DNA of 6,742 bases from an archaeon (GTDB lineage Archaea > Nanobdellota > Nanobdellia > Woesearchaeales > WJKL01), in assembly GCA_020056025.1 (NCBI GenBank), contig JAGVIO010000069.1, positions 1 through 6,742 of the forward strand, given 5' to 3'. How positions within the stretch are numbered: position 1 is the stretch's first letter; the number at the start of each line of letters is the position of its first letter. The notes under the pieces were generated by a model. It saw nothing but the letters and a program-made list of their open reading frames with translations. It was not told the DNA's origin and searched no databases. Shown piece by piece: positions 1 through 5,303 of the stretch. The translations under genes and the position numbers were made by a program.

Positions 1-13
1 GTCAAAGCAAAGA

Positions 14-21
14 TTTATATA
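14..21 (+). promoter_or_regulatory. TATA box of the wHTH-nucleotidyltransferase gene
   Basis: TTTATATA lies 44 nt before the chosen ATG at 58. With the usual archaeal TATA-to-start distance of about 25 nt, transcription would begin near position 42-45, giving a leader of roughly 15 nt. The same octamer occurs at 4694-4701 before the second toxin-antitoxin locus. Confidence 0.7.
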
Positions 22-27
22 CTAAAA

Positions 28-43
28 GTGATAATATTATCAC
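28..43. promoter_or_regulatory. 16-bp perfect palindrome, probable operator
   Basis: GTGATAATATTATCAC equals its own reverse complement. It begins six bases after the TATA box and reaches the predicted transcription start, where a bound repressor would block initiation. A half-site-like AGTGAT follows at 48-53. The natural candidate ligand is the winged-helix domain of the gene directly downstream (autoregulation); that is inference. Confidence 0.6.
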
Positions 44-47
44 AAAA

Positions 48-53
48 AGTGAT
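48..53 (+). promoter_or_regulatory. Ribosome binding site AGTGAT deciding the start at 58
   Basis: AGTGAT differs by one base from the archaeal GGTGAT core and sits 4 nt before ATG 58, like the sites before 4102 and 4746. The in-frame GTG at 28 lies inside the operator and upstream of the predicted transcription start, so 58 is the better start. Confidence 0.55.
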
Positions 54-57
54 ATAT

Positions 58-678
58 ATGCTTAATGAAACTGAAACTGAAATCATTGGCCTGCTGCTGA
101 AATCCCCGTTAGAGGCATTTACAATAAGAAGCATATCTAAAATATTTGAAAAACAATATTCCTATGCTCACAGATGCATCAAACGCCTTGAAAAGAAAAA
201 AATAATAAAGGTAAAGACAGCCGGAAATTCAAGCCAGTGCAGGATTGATTTTGAGAATGTAGAGTTAGACTCGCTTGTGGCTGGCTCATCATACAATAAA
301 AAACAGATATTGTCAAAAACCATTTCCTTAAAAGTCATAGAGCAGCAATTAAAAGAGGGGCTTGCAGATAATTTCTATATCTGCCTGCTGTTCGGCAGCT
401 ATGCAAAGGGCATGCAGAAAAAGGATTCTGATATAGACCTTATGTTTTTGGTAGACGATGAAAAGAAAACAGATTCTTTTAAGAAAAAAGTTGATTCAAT
501 TGTTTCCTCTTTGGAATATAAAGTGCATGCCATTGTTTCTTCAGTAAAATGGTTCTATCAAATGATGGCAGAGAAGGGCAGCGTAGGAAATGAAGCATTT
601 AAAAACTCGATAGTATTTCACAATCCAGAAGCATATTATTTATTGGTGAAAAGGCATGATAAAGAAAGGGGAAATTGA
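58..678 (+). CDS. Winged-helix / MNT-type nucleotidyltransferase (antitoxin-like)
   Basis: A 206-residue soluble protein. Residues about 1-65 look like a winged helix-turn-helix: helices around ETEIIGLLL, FTIRSISKIF and YSYAHRCIKRLEKK, then a beta-wing with KVKTAG. Residues about 90-190 form a minimal nucleotidyltransferase: FGSYAKG (112-118) followed by SDIDLM (124-129), which is the family pattern hG[GS]...DhDh with both metal-binding aspartates present. The strand where a third carboxylate is often found (KVHAIVSS) has none, as in some small MNT proteins. Proteins of this family usually act as antitoxins that modify and silence a HEPN RNase encoded next door; here only a 32-codon frame overlaps the 3' end. 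The fused DNA-binding domain suggests binding of the palindrome at 28-43. An orphan nucleotidyltransferase with another substrate is the alternative. Confidence 0.8.
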   Translation: MLNETETEIIGLLLKSPLEAFTIRSISKIFEKQYSYAHRCIKRLEKKKIIKVKTAGNSSQCRIDFENVELDSLVAGSSYNKKQILSKTISLKVIEQQLKEGLADNFYICLLFGSYAKGMQKKDSDIDLMFLVDDEKKTDSFKKKVDSIVSSLEYKVHAIVSSVKWFYQMMAEKGSVGNEAFKNSIVFHNPEAYYLLVKRHDKERGN

Positions 679-754
679 GAGTGTAATCAGGAAATTCAAA
701 GAGTGGGATTTGAACTATTTTTCTTTTAAAAATACAAATTTAAATAGTTACTAA
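656..754 (+). pseudogene. 32-codon overlapping frame, possible stump of a HEPN toxin partner
   Basis: ATG at 656 overlaps the end of the nucleotidyltransferase gene by 23 nt in another frame and reads 32 codons to TAA at 752-754. The product starts MIKKGEIESV and continues with RKFKEWDL, a charged amphipathic opening like those of small HEPN proteins encoded after MNT genes. It then becomes N/S/F/Y-rich and stops, far short of the roughly 110-140 residues of a HEPN domain, and the RxxxxH catalytic motif is absent. Nothing downstream in any frame continues it before the converging gene. I read it as a truncated remnant; a chance frame or a real micropeptide is possible. The overlapping start is the main positive evidence. 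Confidence 0.35.
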
Positions 755-774
755 TGTTATAGATATATATAACA
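713..774. terminator. Convergent T-rich / inverted-repeat termination region
   Basis: The two genes converge here. On the + strand, TTTTTCTTTT at 718-727 is a T-rich tract of the kind that stops archaeal RNA polymerase. It lies inside a stem AACTATTT (713-720) / AAATAGTT (742-749). A second perfect stem, TGTTATA (755-761) / TATAACA (768-774), lies about 50 nt past the stop of the - strand gene. A T-run on the - strand (complement of AAAAA, 728-732) could serve that gene. The signals are weak individually. The rest of 775-824 holds nothing recognisable. Confidence 0.4.
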
Positions 775-824
775 ATGGTTACTATATCTTTACTATGATA
801 TCTGCCCCCTTTTTGATTTCATGT

Positions 825-3800
825 TTATTTTTTTATTAAGCTTAAAGTATAACTATTCTCATTGACATTTCTCTTTTTTTCTTCAAAGCATTTTATTGCA
901 TATGTTTTAGTCTTATCTTTTGCAGGAGATTTCAGTATCTGCTCGCAAACAGTCTGGTTATTGATTGTTGAGCAGCTGGATTTTTCCTGCTCATACATGC
1001 ATTCACTGTTGTCTTTTACTGCAAATTTCAGGATTATATCCTGGTTAACTGCAAACCTTATTCCATTAAGAACACTTGAAGGCTTAGCTTCGATTACATT
1101 AGACCTGATAGATATCTGATCTCTAAAGGCTCTGTCTTGCAACTCCAGATTATCAGACCCTGTAAGTGTTACAGAGTATGTTTCATATCTTAGAGGATTG
1201 TCTTTGCACCTGATGAATGTATTTATGATATCATTTTTATTATAACTAGACGTATTTAGTTGCGATGTGCATTCATACAATCCTGTTGCTGTTGTAAAGA
1301 ATTCAGAAACAGGGCATTGCATTTCATAGCCCATCTCTTCATAAGGCTTGTCGCTGAAATCATATCTGCATTCTGCAAATTCATCTGTCAATACGGTTAA
1401 TAATTGGCGGTCTTCTGCATATTCTCCATTTTGAGGTGTTGAATTGATTATCTTTGGAGGCTCATTGTCCTCTTCTTTTTCAGAAACAGAGAACTGGACA
1501 AAGAAATAATCCTTGTTTTCATTTCCTGCAAAGTCATTGCATCTTACAAACAATCTGTAGATCCTTGCGCTATTTGAGATTATCATTTGCTTCAAGGCAT
1601 TTGAATCAAACAAGGTCATAGCAGAATTATAAGCTTCAATGCTTGGCTGTATTTCTTCCTGCGGAACACCGTACCTTGTTCCGAACTGCTGTACTGTGCC
1701 TGAATAATTGTTAGCAAGATAATACAACTGCGAAGGATTTGTCATATTCAATATCCTGATTGACTCATTCAGCCTTTGATTCAATTCTTCCAAAGGAGGT
1801 ATAATCAAGCTAATCTTGTGTATTGTTGAAAAATTAGGCTCTGCAGCCAAACCTGTTGTAAATAAACTAAGCATAGGTGCTATTGTCGCATCTCCTTGAA
1901 TAGGATATGGCGAAGCTGTGCATTGAGCAGGCTCATCTGTTTTTACAATCACATTTACTGTTTTCAAAGGCTTTATTGCAGGAGTTATCTGCACACCTTT
2001 GTAATCCATGAATATCATATCATTTGATTTGTAAGGATCTATCAAGCTTGCTGCATCAAAGCTGAGCTTTGGAGGAGTTTTGTCTTCTGAAGCAGCTGCT
2101 GAGCATTTTCCTATTCCGTTTTCTTCATAATAATTGCATGATTTGCCTAAGCTTTTGCATTTGTACTCAGAGCATGCTAAGCTGGTTTCGCATTGGTTGC
2201 AGCTTCCTCCTCCTGGAGCTTGCCATGGAGAGCATAATGATGCTGCAAAAATATAAAAACTGACTTTCTTGTCTCTTAAATATTCCCACATAAAATCTTC
2301 TGCATCCCATGAAGAAGCTTCTTGCATATATTCATTTGCAGCTCTCATTATATCCTGCCTTGTATACCCTGCATTGTTAAATTCGTTTCCAGAGTACATA
2401 GGATGCTCTCTTGCAGCAAGAGGCAAGCCTAACAGATTGCTAGTGCCCTCGTATACATAGGGCCTTTCATTATGATTTGAATTGAAAAAACTATTTTTAT
2501 TAATATAACCTGCAACACTTTTCTTGTTTCCGCAGTCGCCTAAAGAAGAGCAGTATATTGCATTTGCATCAACCCATGCCATCGGGCAGTTTGTTCCGTC
2601 ACAATCTCTGTATTCATTTGCCATGTCGCATACAATGCTGCCTTGGCCTTGCCAGAATTTGAATCCAGGAGGAACTTCAGGAACACAGCCTCTGTTGCCT
2701 CTTTGCAAGCCATATGATTTTATAGAATTATGCAGATATCCTAGCCATTTGCAATCCCTGTTGTTTTTGTCTTCGCAAGAGCCTGAAGAAGACTTGGCAG
2801 AACAATCCTGCCAACGGTTTATTCTGCACAAGGCTTTTCCTATTCCATTAACGCTTACTGCTGTGCACAGTTCTTCCCTGTAATCCCTGCACTCTTCTGT
2901 ATAAGTTACTCCATCAATACATGATTGTTTATAATGCCTTGAGCCTACATAATCAAATCCATTTCCAGTAGACCCTTCATATACACACCATGATTCTCCA
3001 TTCTTTTTGTCTCCGCAATCTTTACATTCATGATTGCCGCATGATAGAGTTTGAGTTTTGTAATCATAGAAGACTAGTCCAGCACAGTTACAGTCTGCTG
3101 TATTGTCAAATGTTGCTCCTTGGACTTTTGAGCAAGTTGCTTGCTCAGAGCTTGCAAAGCAAGTATTATCATATTTATTCTTGCAGCAGCCTGTGTTGTC
3201 AGGAGCAGGGCTTGGCTTTCCTATGTCTGCAGTAGTATCTCTTCCCTGCAATGCAAAATAAAATTCAAAATTCTCATCCTTTGGCTTGATTTTCTTTGTT
3301 AATTTATATATGATATCAGGATAAGGCCTGTGTTTTTCTATCTGTATTTCATTCTTGTGCTCTGTCATCCAATTGTCTTGATCAAAAAAGCCATTTATTG
3401 ACTCGTAATTTATTATCTGCACTGCTAATTCGTATAATTTGCCTAAAGGCAATTCCAATGCTGATGAAAAATTAGACACTTCAATCCTGTCATCTCCTTT
3501 TGCCAAAGTTATAGGATAATTGACATTTATCACAACATCATCCACTCTTATTGAAGGGATTACTTTCATTGTTCCTTGAGATATTTCATAGCCCATTTTT
3601 TGAAATTGCTCAAGCCTGATGCATGTCCTCAGCTTTGAAGAGATTATAGAAGAAAGCTCAAATTCCATACTCTGCCTGTTTGGGATTATGTTAACGCAGC
3701 TGTTATAGCCTGGCTTTAACAAGCATAAATACCTGTATTTGTTTCCAGAATATAATTTAGAATTATCTAAATATAAGGTTGAGCCTTGCTTTGCCATTGT

Positions 3801-4016
3801 TTTGATAGGCTCTTCACTGACTTTCTGTATGCATGATTCGATGTATTCTTTCAAAGATTCAGCATTTGTCACAGTTGGCAAAGCAACCTGCTGGCCTGCT
3901 TCAGGAGATACTGCTTCTCTGGAAGCAATGCTTCTTAAGTAGATAAATGCACCAACAGAAGCCAAGATCACTATACCAATCACTATAAAAACAGTTATTT
4001 GCCCTTTTTTAGACAT
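825..4016 (-). CDS. Giant Cys-rich surface protein with pilin-like N-terminal anchor
   Basis: 1063 residues. An in-frame ATG at 4070 would add 18 residues, but ATG 4016 puts MSKKGQITVF first and has GGGGT 4 nt upstream, so I chose it. KKGQ followed by a hydrophobic segment (about 9-28) resembles an archaeal class III (prepilin) signal or a plain N-terminal anchor; the glutamate at +5 of true pilins is phenylalanine here. Residues 30-260 form an alpha/beta region with C62, C98, C107 and C132. Residues 277-638 hold 30 cysteines, with motifs such as SLGDCG and CxxC. From 644 (DKTPPKL) come three Ig-like units with TDExAxC paired with FVRCND or FIRCKD. In total there are 44 cysteines and eight N-x-S/T sequons, seven of them after residue 720, which fits an oxidised, glycosylated extracellular protein. 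I recall the N-terminal region as common in Woesearchaeota-type genomes without known function; adhesion or envelope structure is a guess. Confidence 0.88.
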   Translation of the reverse strand: MSKKGQITVFIVIGIVILASVGAFIYLRSIASREAVSPEAGQQVALPTVTNAESLKEYIESCIQKVSEEPIKTMAKQGSTLYLDNSKLYSGNKYRYLCLLKPGYNSCVNIIPNRQSMEFELSSIISSKLRTCIRLEQFQKMGYEISQGTMKVIPSIRVDDVVINVNYPITLAKGDDRIEVSNFSSALELPLGKLYELAVQIINYESINGFFDQDNWMTEHKNEIQIEKHRPYPDIIYKLTKKIKPKDENFEFYFALQGRDTTADIGKPSPAPDNTGCCKNKYDNTCFASSEQATCSKVQGATFDNTADCNCAGLVFYDYKTQTLSCGNHECKDCGDKKNGESWCVYEGSTGNGFDYVGSRHYKQSCIDGVTYTEECRDYREELCTAVSVNGIGKALCRINRWQDCSAKSSSGSCEDKNNRDCKWLGYLHNSIKSYGLQRGNRGCVPEVPPGFKFWQGQGSIVCDMANEYRDCDGTNCPMAWVDANAIYCSSLGDCGNKKSVAGYINKNSFFNSNHNERPYVYEGTSNLLGLPLAAREHPMYSGNEFNNAGYTRQDIMRAANEYMQEASSWDAEDFMWEYLRDKKVSFYIFAASLCSPWQAPGGGSCNQCETSLACSEYKCKSLGKSCNYYEENGIGKCSAAASEDKTPPKLSFDAASLIDPYKSNDMIFMDYKGVQITPAIKPLKTVNVIVKTDEPAQCTASPYPIQGDATIAPMLSLFTTGLAAEPNFSTIHKISLIIPPLEELNQRLNESIRILNMTNPSQLYYLANNYSGTVQQFGTRYGVPQEEIQPSIEAYNSAMTLFDSNALKQMIISNSARIYRLFVRCNDFAGNENKDYFFVQFSVSEKEEDNEPPKIINSTPQNGEYAEDRQLLTVLTDEFAECRYDFSDKPYEEMGYEMQCPVSEFFTTATGLYECTSQLNTSSYNKNDIINTFIRCKDNPLRYETYSVTLTGSDNLELQDRAFRDQISIRSNVIEAKPSSVLNGIRFAVNQDIILKFAVKDNSECMYEQEKSSCSTINNQTVCEQILKSPAKDKTKTYAIKCFEEKKRNVNENSYTLSLIKK

Positions 4017-4053
4017 TTTTACCCCTTTTATATATGGAAATAAAATAAGAATA

Positions 4054-4061
4054 TTTATAAA
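4054..4061. promoter_or_regulatory. Palindromic TATA box shared by two divergent genes
   Basis: TTTATAAA is its own reverse complement. Its centre is about 42 nt from the ATG of the - strand gene (4016) and about 44 nt from the ATG of the + strand gene (4102). It could therefore position polymerase in either direction, giving leaders of roughly 15-18 nt. No second TATA box fits either gene better; TATATAAA at 4027-4034 on the - strand is too close to its ATG. GCATATTTATGC (4067-4078, five-base arms) lies between the box and the + gene and may be a regulator site. Confidence 0.55.
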
Positions 4062-4092
4062 CCTATGCATATTTATGCTCTGTAATTAAAAA

Positions 4093-4098
4093 GGTGAT
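4093..4098 (+). promoter_or_regulatory. Archaeal Shine-Dalgarno GGTGAT
   Basis: A perfect GGTGAT, complementary to the usual archaeal 16S rRNA 3' end, sits 3 nt before ATG 4102. It fixes that start and sets the spacing used elsewhere in the window. Confidence 0.7.
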
Positions 4099-4101
4099 AG
4101 T

Positions 4102-4422
4102 ATGAAGAAGTTAATAATATTAATCTCAATGATTCTTTTGATTGCCTTAGGAGTATGGATTTCTGTAGGCTGCTGCGCACAATGCTGTGGCTGCGAAAAA
4201 GACAAGGATTTGGATGCTTCAAAGGCATCTGCTGAGAATATTCCCAGTTACCAGCCACAGGTTTCTGCACCATCTACACCCTCTGTTCCGCCATGCAATC
4301 CTACTCCAGAACTGCCTGATGGCAAGGATAACAACTGCAATGGCCAGATTGATGAAGAGGTATGCGGAGATGGAATAGACAACAATGGAAATGGCAATGT
4401 TGATGAAAGCCCGCCTTGCTAG
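4102..4422 (+). CDS. Small exported Cys-rich protein with tandem MopE-like metal-binding motifs
   Basis: 106 residues. A basic start (MKK) and hydrophobic stretch to about residue 22 form a signal peptide ending in SVGCC. C24 could be the lipidated cysteine of a lipobox, although position -3 is Ser instead of the usual Leu. Five cysteines (C24, C25, C28, C29, C31) follow in eight residues, then a Pro/Ser-rich linker (about 47-70). The C-terminus holds two tandem motifs with a 17-residue period: DGKDNNCNGQIDE (73-85) and DGIDNNGNGNVDE (90-102). This is the Asp/Asn-rich pattern annotated as a putative metal-binding motif (MopE family) in secreted bacterial and archaeal proteins; Ca2+ is the likeliest ligand from its acidic, EF-loop-like composition. 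It is divergent from, and probably co-expressed with, the giant surface protein. Function unknown. Confidence 0.8.
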   Translation: MKKLIILISMILLIALGVWISVGCCAQCCGCEKDKDLDASKASAENIPSYQPQVSAPSTPSVPPCNPTPELPDGKDNNCNGQIDEEVCGDGIDNNGNGNVDESPPC

Positions 4423-4427
4423 ATAAA

Positions 4428-4470
4428 TTTTTTTAAGTTATTCATTATTTTTGAATGATCATTCATTTTT
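4428..4470 (+). terminator. T-tract plus palindrome terminator region
   Basis: Seven T residues (4428-4434) begin 5 nt after the stop codon, a standard archaeal terminator. Further on, the 14-bp perfect palindrome TGAATGATCATTCA (4452-4465) is followed by ATTTTT, which could act as a second hairpin terminator or as an operator. ATTCATT also occurs at 4440-4446 and 4461-4467. The remaining stretch to 4500 holds nothing else I recognise. Confidence 0.5.
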
Positions 4471-4510
4471 CTCACTCTCATTTTAAAAACGAAACATTCA
4501 AATAGTGCAA

Positions 4511-4516
4511 TTTAAA
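4511..4516 (+). promoter_or_regulatory. TATA-like element for a leaderless small gene
   Basis: TTTAAA lies with its centre about 24 nt before ATG 4537. At the usual archaeal distance the transcript would begin at or next to the ATG, and no GGTGAT-like site precedes it. Both facts fit a leaderless mRNA. TATAAT at 4521-4526 is closer and would start transcription inside the gene. Confidence 0.45.
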
Positions 4517-4536
4517 CCTGTATAATTTGATTGAAA

Positions 4537-4683
4537 ATGAAAGGTGTTTGGACAATCTTTGTTGGCGGATTGATGATGGCTTCTGGAGTGTATCTTCATT
4601 ATCTTAATTTATGGTATTTGATATTGCTGGGAATTGGTATTTTAGTGTTTATTTATGGATTGTATTTGGATCTAAGGAAGTAA
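4537..4683 (+). CDS. 48-residue two-helix membrane miniprotein
   Basis: ATG 4537 to TAA 4681-4683 encodes 48 residues starting MKGVWTIFVGG. Two hydrophobic segments, about residues 4-21 and 25-43, are separated by a short HYLN turn, and the chain ends in DLRK. The pattern is a helical hairpin, with Gly-rich helices (GG, SG, LLGIGI) suited to tight packing. No motif identifies a function. The stop is 10 nt before the TATA box of the toxin-antitoxin operon, so it is probably a separate transcription unit. Support comes from the uninterrupted hydrophobic design, a plausible TATA element and a good fit to the gap; nothing overlaps it. It could be a regulator or assembly subunit of a membrane protein, but the sequence does not say which. 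Confidence 0.6.
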   Translation: MKGVWTIFVGGLMMASGVYLHYLNLWYLILLGIGILVFIYGLYLDLRK

Positions 4684-4693
4684 AAACAAAAGT

Positions 4694-4701
4694 TTTATAT
4701 A
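4694..4701 (+). promoter_or_regulatory. TATA box of the DUF2683/RelE-type operon
   Basis: TTTATATA is 52 nt before ATG 4746, predicting transcription from about 4720-4725. It is identical to the box at 14-21 and, like that one, is followed after exactly six bases by a GTGAT-type element. Confidence 0.7.
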
Positions 4702-4707
4702 GTTAGA

Positions 4708-4744
4708 GTGATTAATAGTGATTAAAACTCACTAAAGGTGATTA
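4708..4744. promoter_or_regulatory. GTGATTA repeats and imperfect palindrome, probable antitoxin operator
   Basis: GTGATTA occurs at 4708-4714, 4718-4724 and 4738-4744. The middle copy begins an imperfect 19-bp palindrome with arms TAGTGA (4716-4721) and TCACTA (4729-4734). The last copy includes the Shine-Dalgarno GGTGAT (4737-4742), 3 nt before the ATG. Copies spanning the region from the TATA box to the start fit autorepression by the ribbon-helix-helix-like antitoxin; the spacing of the first two is 10 bp, one helical turn. Confidence 0.6.
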
Positions 4745-4745
4745 A

Positions 4746-5000
4746 ATGGTTATAAATTTAAGGGCTCAAATATCTGAATATGCAAATAGGGTTTTGGGTG
4801 TAATAAAGGAAAAATACGGATTGCATGATAAATCTGAGGCTATAAATAAGTTTGCCGAGATGTTTGGGGAGGATTTCGTAGAGCATGAACTTAAAGAAGA
4901 TGTTGTTAAGGATTTGATTAAAACATGCAATGACCACATCAATAAGCACGGCCATAGAAAGATGTCTGTGAAAGAGTTAGATAAGCTCTGTGGGATTTAA
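4746..5000 (+). CDS. DUF2683-type antitoxin (ribbon-helix-helix-like)
   Basis: 84 residues, soluble. The opening MVINLRAQIS can form the DNA-contacting beta-strand, and the following ANRVLGVIKEKYG and DKSEAINKFAEMFG form the two helices with the KYGLxDKSEAI signature that I recognise from archaeal DUF2683 proteins. The C-terminal half (about 50-84), rich in Glu, Lys and His, would wrap and neutralise the toxin. The toxin gene begins 2 nt after its stop, the classical antitoxin-first arrangement. Start choice is clear: GGTGAT lies 3 nt upstream. It probably represses its own promoter through the GTGATTA repeats. The family call is from memory of the motif; the antitoxin role rests on this and the toxin next door. 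Confidence 0.75.
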   Translation: MVINLRAQISEYANRVLGVIKEKYGLHDKSEAINKFAEMFGEDFVEHELKEDVVKDLIKTCNDHINKHGHRKMSVKELDKLCGI

Positions 5001-5002
5001 CT

Positions 5003-5281
5003 ATGTTTGATTTTGACTTATCTGACGAGCTTAAGTTTGTAATCAGTAAGCTAGTAAAGAAAGACAAGAAAAGGGCAATTATTCTTAATAAGAAAATCAA
5101 AGAGATAATTGATAACGATAAGAATGCGATTGATAGGTATCATAATTGCAGCTATGACTTAAAAGAATATAAGCATGTCCATATAGATAAGAGTTTTGTC
5201 CTTTTGTTTAAGGTTGATAAAGAAAATAATTATATACTATTTGCCAGATTAGGGCATCATGATGATTTTTTTAAGAAATAA
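5003..5281 (+). CDS. RelE/YafQ-like mRNA interferase toxin
   Basis: 92 residues, the usual length of the RelE/ParE superfamily. Two Lys-rich helices (about 8-37, LSDELKFVISKLVKKDKK onward) precede a beta-sheet: YDLKEYKHVHI (51-61), SFVLLFKVD (64-72), NYILFARLG (76-84), ending in HHDDFFKK (85-92). The order L-K-x-Y-x-x-V-H-I, then a hydrophobic strand, then a terminal HHDxxxK matches RelE/StbE-type toxins that cut ribosome-bound mRNA; H58, H60, H85, H86 and D87 are candidate catalytic residues. It starts 2 nt after the antitoxin stop and has no clear ribosome site of its own, so translation is probably coupled. The reading frame is intact, so the toxin is likely functional. Confidence 0.78.
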   Translation: MFDFDLSDELKFVISKLVKKDKKRAIILNKKIKEIIDNDKNAIDRYHNCSYDLKEYKHVHIDKSFVLLFKVDKENNYILFARLGHHDDFFKK

Positions 5282-5289
5282 CTTATAAT

Positions 5290-5299
5290 GGAGGATGAT
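5290..5299 (+). promoter_or_regulatory. Strong Shine-Dalgarno deciding the start at 5304
   Basis: GGAGGATGAT ends 4 nt before ATG 5304. The in-frame ATG at 5295 lies inside this site and cannot use it, so the three extra N-terminal residues (MII) are unlikely to be translated. Confidence 0.6.
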
Positions 5300-5303
5300 A
5301 ATA

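Noticed and set aside
747..784. Small mobile element: GTTACTA direct repeats flanking a 7-bp inverted repeat
   Set aside because: Only 24 bp lie between the repeats, with no transposon-like ends, and such short A/T-rich repeats arise by chance. Mentioned only as a possible deletion scar.
862..3942. Several + strand open frames of 60-120 codons inside the giant gene
   Set aside because: They are antisense to a continuous, clearly coding frame, lack ribosome sites, and their products show no domain or consistent design.
3957..4016. Calling the giant protein a true type IV pilin
   Set aside because: KKGQ fits a prepilin peptidase site, but the +5 glutamate needed for pilin assembly is Phe, and 1063 residues is far beyond pilin size. 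Only the signal-like N-terminus is claimed.
4017..4070. Longer form of the giant protein starting at ATG 4070
   Set aside because: The extra 18 residues would cover the TATA box and promoter, and would put hydrophobic residues before the KKGQ signal, which is normally at the N-terminus.
4318..4407. Assigning copper binding from the MopE name of the motif
   Set aside because: The loops are Asp/Asn-rich and lack the histidine and kynurenine-type copper ligands; Ca2+ is more plausible, but the metal cannot be read from sequence.
4521..4526. Bacterial -10 box TATAAT
   Set aside because: There is no suitable -35 partner, and every other signal in the window is archaeal.
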